Below are positions 7,452 through 10,355 of a DNA stretch of 10,355 bases, piece after piece. The position numbers and the translations under genes were made by a program. This stretch comes from Bacteriovoracaceae bacterium (GTDB taxonomy: Bacteria; Bdellovibrionota; UBA1018), in NCBI GenBank assembly GCA_947500275.1, contig CANMSW010000058.1:1-10355 (forward strand). The letters run 5' to 3'. The notes beneath the pieces are model-generated. The model saw nothing but the letters and a program-made list of their open reading frames with translations. It had not been told where the DNA came from and made no database searches. Numbering within the stretch: position 1 is the first letter of the stretch; every line of letters starts with the position of its first letter.

Positions 7452-8288
7452 ATGGGAATTCGCGTTCAAACCAACACTGCATCGTTGAATGCCCTGCGAA
7501 ACCTGTCGCAGACAGTTGCCGTCGATCAGGCTTCTAGCGAGAAGCTGAGCAGTGGTTCGCGCGTGAACAAGGCCGCGGATGACGCAGCCACACTCTCGAT
7601 TTCGAGTAAGTTGAATGCCGAGATTCGCTCTCAATCTCAAGGAATCCGAAATGCCAGTGATGGCATTAGCTTACTGCAAACGGCTGAGGGCGGACTGAGT
7701 GAGATTTCGAATATTCTCGTTCGACTGCGTGAGCTTGCGATTCAATCTTCTACCGGAACGGTTGGACAAAATGAGCGAGTTTTCATCGATCGCGAAGCAC
7801 AGATTATGGTGTCCCGCATTTCTCAGGTCGCGAAATCCACCCAGTACAATGGGATGAAGCTCCTAGCGAGTCATGATGAAGACTTCCAAATTCACATGGG
7901 CGGAGGAGTAAAAGCAGGCCAAGAAGAAGTCTATGTGATCGATCGCTCGGAATTTCACTCGACGGCCGCACGCCTGGGGCTCGATGAGATGAACTTCTCC
8001 AGTCAAGATTCATCGCAGGAGGCTCTGGGACTGATCGATCGCGCAATCAACCGGACCTCGAGTCGTCGCTCTGCCATTGGTGCATTGCAGAATCGGATCA
8101 CGAGCGGAAAAGGCGTCGCCGAGAACAGTAACCAGAACAAAGTCTCGAGCCAGAGTCAGATGAAGGACGCTGATTTCGCACAAACCCTATCCGAGAATGC
8201 AAAATCTAAAATTCTCGAGATGGCGGGGATGGCCGTTTTATCTCAAGCCAATTCCAGCGCCTCGATTGCCTTGAAGTTGATTGGGTGA
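7452..8288 (+). CDS. Flagellin, short form without central variable domain
   Basis: It is a structural subunit of the flagellar filament. The ATG at 7452 gives the family-typical N-terminus MGIRVQTNTASLNALRNL; an in-frame ATG at 7431 would add seven odd residues. The 278-residue protein has the D0/D1 N-terminal block (LSSGSRVNKAADDAA, ASDGISLLQTAEGGLSEI, LRELAIQSS, QYNGMKLL), a short linker, and the C-terminal block (SAIGALQNR, MKDADFA, AVLSQANSSA). The length is close to Bdellovibrio-type flagellins. There are two oddities. DDAAGLAIS of most flagellins is DDAATLSIS here. In residues about 217-238 the hydrophobic positions of the C-terminal D1 helix are replaced by Lys, Ala and Asn with no length change. 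AGGA directly abuts the ATG, too close to be a normal ribosome-binding site. No other flagellar gene is nearby, so it may be one of several paralogues. Confidence 0.93.
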   Translation: MGIRVQTNTASLNALRNLSQTVAVDQASSEKLSSGSRVNKAADDAATLSISSKLNAEIRSQSQGIRNASDGISLLQTAEGGLSEISNILVRLRELAIQSSTGTVGQNERVFIDREAQIMVSRISQVAKSTQYNGMKLLASHDEDFQIHMGGGVKAGQEEVYVIDRSEFHSTAARLGLDEMNFSSQDSSQEALGLIDRAINRTSSRRSAIGALQNRITSGKGVAENSNQNKVSSQSQMKDADFAQTLSENAKSKILEMAGMAVLSQANSSASIALKLIG

Positions 8289-8327
8289 GAAACGCGGGCC
8301 GGCTGGATCAAGGGAGTCTTTAGGGTT

Positions 8328-9149
8328 ATGCCTTCAATCATGAGTCGTTTTAGCCAAGATACTTTAGACTTTATCGCAAAAGCCGCTCGGCAGACGAAAT
8401 CCGAGTGGCTCGATCGGCATCGGGAAGAGTACGAGAGCGATTTACTGAATCCCGTGCGCGATTGCGTTCGGGAGGCCTCGCGCTTACTGAAAGAGAGCGC
8501 AGGAGCCGAGCTGAGCCGATATAGGTTCCCGGATCGCGGACTTGCTCGCATCCGGCGAACCGCCTCTCGAGCCGAAGCGCAAGGCTGGTACAAGGACTGG
8601 ATTGGAGTTCAAGTTGCCCGCGACTCAGGGAGTCTCTATGAAGAGTTGCCGTCGCTTTATTTTCACATTGCGCCCGGCGAAGAAAATGTGTTTTCGGCGG
8701 GCGGGCTCTATCTTCCGAGCAGTCAGCAGACGAAAAGAATTCGGAACTGGATTGCAAAAGACCCGAGTCGCCTCGAAGAACTTTTGAGTGATCAGGATTT
8801 TCGCAAAGTTTATAAGTCCCTCGGGGATGAGCGGAAAGTGAAAACTTTTCCGCGGGGGTTTCCGAAAGATCATCCGAAAATTGAATGGCTCAAGCTAACG
8901 GGCTTTTACGTTTGGCGCCCCTTCTCAAAACGCGTTTTCTTTTCGAAAGAATTCCCCGCTGTCCTCGCAGCCGACTGGCGGCAAGTGCTCCGTTTGAATT
9001 CCGTTCTGGATCATTGGATCAGCTCTGATCCTGATCCAACTGAAGAGGTGGCATCCGTTGAAAAGGGAGCAGAAAAGAATGCTGAGAAGAATACGGGAGC
9101 GCCGGAAAAGAAGTCACGGGTTCGGCAGCCCGACAGTTGGGATTGGTGA
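8328..9149 (+). CDS. DUF2461 / TIGR02453 family protein
   Basis: It is a protein of 273 residues, probably cytoplasmic, in a widespread family of unknown biochemical role. Matching features are an N-terminal EWLDRHREEYE (about 26-36), where the family has a conserved Trp and Tyr, the central FHIAPGEENVFSAGGLYLP (about 112-130), TKRIRNWI, and FPRGFPKDHPKIEWLK (about 174-189). The family's usual basic D-K-x-P-Y-K stretch is not recognisable; RRTASRAEAQGWYKDW lies there instead. The last 40 or so residues form a charged Lys/Glu/Ala-rich tail ending in SWDW, beyond the usual domain. The start at 8328 has GGGAG at 8312-8316, 11 nt upstream; Met5 at 8340 is an alternative. It follows the flagellin gene by 39 nt, so the two may be co-transcribed, but no flagellar role is known for this family. 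Confidence 0.8.
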   Translation: MPSIMSRFSQDTLDFIAKAARQTKSEWLDRHREEYESDLLNPVRDCVREASRLLKESAGAELSRYRFPDRGLARIRRTASRAEAQGWYKDWIGVQVARDSGSLYEELPSLYFHIAPGEENVFSAGGLYLPSSQQTKRIRNWIAKDPSRLEELLSDQDFRKVYKSLGDERKVKTFPRGFPKDHPKIEWLKLTGFYVWRPFSKRVFFSKEFPAVLAADWRQVLRLNSVLDHWISSDPDPTEEVASVEKGAEKNAEKNTGAPEKKSRVRQPDSWDW

Positions 9150-9155
9150 AACCTG

Positions 9156-9194
9156 GTCGGCGGGGAGTCTTGACAAGGCATGGGGTCTGCCGAC
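9156..9194. terminator. Weak inverted repeat between convergent genes
   Basis: GTCGGCGGG (9156-9164) can pair with TCTGCCGAC (9186-9194), nine pairs with two G-U in the plus-strand RNA, around a 21-base loop. It lies in the 94-nt gap between the stop of the DUF2461 gene and the stop of the opposing Cys-rich gene. No T-run follows on either strand. It may act as a transcript-end structure, but the evidence is thin. Confidence 0.25.
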
Positions 9195-9243
9195 GATATA
9201 CGGCCCCCTCCTGGTCCGAATAGGCTTCAGTCACAGCCCCGTC

Positions 9244-9501
9244 TTAAATCGCCTTTTGTTTGGGACTTTCCTCGGCGCAATCACACGGTCGTCCCTCTGA
9301 GCAGTTTCGACAACAGAACTGCTCTCCAGTTCGCGAAATAAAGCCGAAAGTAGCCGTCGGATGTCCGGCGTGTTTCCGGTGGGCATAGCCCTTCCACTGG
9401 CCTTCTCGTAAGCCGCATCCCGGACATTGGAACTCATCCAGTTCATTCATGGAATGCGGATGTTCCGGGGAGCTGTGGGATGATGTTTTAGGCTCTTTCA
9501 T
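9244..9501 (-). CDS. Small Cys/His-rich protein with metallothionein-like cluster
   Basis: It is an 85-residue protein starting 10 nt after the stop of the CBS gene, so probably translated from the same message. Metal-ligand candidates are Cys26 and Cys29 (CPGCG), His41, His44 and His47 (HRKHAGH), Cys63, Cys64 and Cys67 (FCCRNC), and Cys73 and Cys75 (CDC). The C-terminal stretch GEQFCCRNCSEGRPCDC resembles the G-x-x-Y-C-C-x-x-C-x-x-G ... C-x-C half of bacterial metallothioneins of the SmtA/PmtA type. The N-terminal C-A-C-x-x-C-x-C cluster of those proteins is replaced by a single CxxC. A zinc-ribbon fold is the main alternative. The start could also be Met18 (ATG at 9448-9450), since the first 17 residues are His/Ser/Pro-rich. 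Role unknown; metal binding is inferred from residue pattern only. Confidence 0.68.
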   Translation of the reverse strand: MKEPKTSSHSSPEHPHSMNELDEFQCPGCGLREGQWKGYAHRKHAGHPTATFGFISRTGEQFCCRNCSEGRPCDCAEESPKQKAI

Positions 9502-9511
9502 AATCGCCCAC

Positions 9512-9973
9512 TCACGCCGCCACGTTCAGAGTTCGCTTATGGGCAGAGACCGCCTTTAAAAGGACTGCAATCTGATCTCGCGTGAGGCGGTTTGCGAGGT
9601 CTGCCTGGGAGACGATCCCGCGAAGTTCGCCACGCTCATCCACGATGGGAACCCGACGTATCTGATATTTATCCATTAAATTAACGCATTCATCGAGTGT
9701 GGCGGTAATCGGAAGCGTGCGAACCGGCGTACTCATCGAGGCCTGCACGGAGCGTCCGATGGGATTAATTCCTTTAGCCAAGGTTCGGCAAACGATATCC
9801 CGGTCGGTGATGACGCCGATCGGTTTCATGCCGCCTAAGTCGACAACTGGGATCTCCCCGCATTCGTGTTCTTGCATCAAGTGGGCGACCTCCTCGAGCG
9901 GGGTATCTTGAGTGCAGCACACCGGATTGACGCTCATGATGTCTTGGACCTGAACGGGGGAGTGGGTGTTCAT
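9512..9973 (-). CDS. Tandem CBS-domain protein
   Basis: It is a 153-residue cytoplasmic protein made almost wholly of two CBS domains, which as a pair usually bind adenine nucleotides and sense energy or redox state. CBS1 (about 8-70) includes VQDIMSVNPVCCTQDTPLEE and the motif GVITDRDIVCR. CBS2 (about 76-135) includes ASMSTPVRTLPITATLDECV, IRRVPIVDERGELRGIVSQADLA. Both carry the G-h-h-[ST]-x-x-D signature expected for ligand binding. The start is clear: AAGGAG lies 6 nt before the ATG (plus-strand bases 9980-9985). No effector domain is fused, so it is a stand-alone sensor or regulator of a partner. The gene is followed after 10 nt by the Cys-rich protein, and is divergent from a short-chain dehydrogenase gene 252 nt away. 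Confidence 0.93.
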   Translation of the reverse strand: MNTHSPVQVQDIMSVNPVCCTQDTPLEEVAHLMQEHECGEIPVVDLGGMKPIGVITDRDIVCRTLAKGINPIGRSVQASMSTPVRTLPITATLDECVNLMDKYQIRRVPIVDERGELRGIVSQADLANRLTRDQIAVLLKAVSAHKRTLNVAA

Positions 9974-10020
9974 TGTGGGCTCCTTCGCCTCTCAAGGATT
10001 CAACTTCGAGAAATCTACTT

Positions 10021-10036
10021 TGCAAATGGGGTGCTT
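10021..10036 (-). promoter_or_regulatory. Possible degenerate sigma-54 promoter for the CBS unit
   Basis: On the minus strand this reads AAGCACCCCATTTGCA. The -12 element TTGCA is perfect and the spacing is right. At -24 the GCAC core is present, but the first G of the key GG pair is A. A start near 10010 would leave a leader of about 37 nt before the CBS gene's ATG. The mismatch at a nearly invariant base keeps this tentative. Confidence 0.25.
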
Positions 10037-10157
10037 CACTTAATTTGATGGGACAATTTGGAATCGCCCGCTCGCTCAAGGGACAAAATAGCCGCCTCCG
10101 CCCTGCAGGTTGGCCCCGATGGGTCGTCCGTGGGTGTTTTTCGAGCAGTCGGCTCAT

Positions 10158-10173
10158 TGGCACTGCGCTTGCT
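10158..10173 (+). promoter_or_regulatory. Sigma-54 (RpoN) -24/-12 promoter for the SDR gene
   Basis: TGGCACTGCGCTTGCT matches the consensus TGGCACG-N4-TTGC[AT] at every defined base but one (T for G at the seventh). The invariant GG (10159-10160) and GC (10171-10172) have the exact required spacing. Transcription would begin near 10183, giving a leader of about 42 nt that contains the ribosome-binding site GAGGAG (10211-10216) of the gene starting at 10226. Transcription would need an ATP-dependent enhancer-binding protein bound upstream, for which the 180-nt upstream region leaves room. Confidence 0.72.
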
Positions 10174-10225
10174 CATCCTCCAAATCATAAAAATAGAACA
10201 CTCACGAACCGAGGAGAATTTTACG

Positions 10226-10355
10226 ATGTCACAAGCTTCTAGTTCCCTTTATCAAAACCAAGTTGTTCTCATCACGGGTGCTGCAGCCGGCATCGGTGAA
10301 GCAACCGCTCGGGCTTTTGCCGCTCAAGGCGCGCACGTCATTTTGACAGATATCA
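10226..10355 (+). CDS. Short-chain dehydrogenase/reductase (3' end outside window)
   Basis: Only the first 43 residues are present. They show a classical SDR N-terminus: the beta-1 strand VVLITGAAAGIG with the cofactor motif TGAAAGIG (17-24), the alpha helix ATARAFAAQG, then beta-2 ending in Asp42. An acidic residue there usually favours NAD(H) over NADP(H). The start ATG follows GAGGAG by 9 nt. The gene is read from a sigma-54 promoter candidate about 55 nt upstream of the ATG, suggesting it is switched on by a specific activator. Substrate cannot be told from this fragment. Confidence 0.9.
   Translation, partial: MSQASSSLYQNQVVLITGAAAGIGEATARAFAAQGAHVILTDI

Noticed and set aside
9170..9200. 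Perfect TTGACA -35 box at 9170-9175
   Set aside because: No -10 box at 16-18 nt; the nearest AT-rich hexamer GATATA is 19 nt away and weak, and no plus-strand gene follows before the opposing genes.
9058..9300. Plus-strand frame of 80 codons overlapping the end of the DUF2461 gene and the Cys-rich gene
   Set aside because: It overlaps two better-supported genes, starts inside one, and its product is arginine-rich and unlike a known protein.
10102..10109. Eight-base palindrome CCTGCAGG in the CBS-SDR intergenic region
   Set aside because: A single short palindrome with no flanking symmetry; not enough to propose an operator.

Overview
The window looks like the chromosome of a free-living, motile, Gram-negative bacterium, GC roughly in the mid-50s percent. 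The flagellin has the short form without a variable central domain, resembling Bdellovibrio-type flagellins. There is also a two-component kinase, an exported acylase, a sigma-54 promoter and an E. coli-like short SerA. I lean towards Bdellovibrionota or another former deltaproteobacterium. This is inference from remembered family resemblance, not a database match.

Layout. (1) Positions 2-826: the C-terminal part of a PhoR/ResE-type sensor histidine kinase, cut by the left edge. (2) 870-3356: an exported or membrane-anchored Ntn-hydrolase of the penicillin acylase family. (3) 3421-4503: an exported protein of unknown function that seems to contain three copies of an OB-like beta unit. (4) 4557-5822: serA (D-3-phosphoglycerate dehydrogenase). 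It runs convergently, with only 16 nt between stops, into (5) an FAD-linked dehydrogenase on the minus strand at 5839-7260, whose motifs fit D-2-hydroxyglutarate dehydrogenase. A long hairpin sits on the shared 3' junction. (6) 7452-8288: a flagellin, followed 39 nt later by (7) a DUF2461/TIGR02453-type protein at 8328-9149. (8) On the minus strand, a two-gene unit of a tandem-CBS-domain protein (9512-9973) and a small Cys/His-rich protein with a metallothionein-like cluster (9244-9501). (9) The first 43 codons of a short-chain dehydrogenase/reductase at 10226, preceded by a near-perfect sigma-54 promoter.

How genes may work together. SerA and D-2-hydroxyglutarate dehydrogenase form a known metabolic pair: SerA can reduce 2-oxoglutarate to D-2-hydroxyglutarate, and the flavoenzyme oxidises it back, helping drive serine synthesis. 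Their adjacency here fits that coupling. The CBS protein and the Cys-rich protein are probably co-transcribed, and the SDR diverges from them across a 252-nt regulatory region. The kinase, acylase and OB-like protein are co-oriented, but nothing in the sequence ties them functionally.

No tRNA, rRNA, CRISPR array, insertion sequence or integrase was seen. No gene-free stretch exceeds 300 bases. The two largest gaps are 9974-10225 (divergent promoters) and 7261-7451 (between the divergent flavoenzyme and flagellin genes, with no convincing promoter or repeat).
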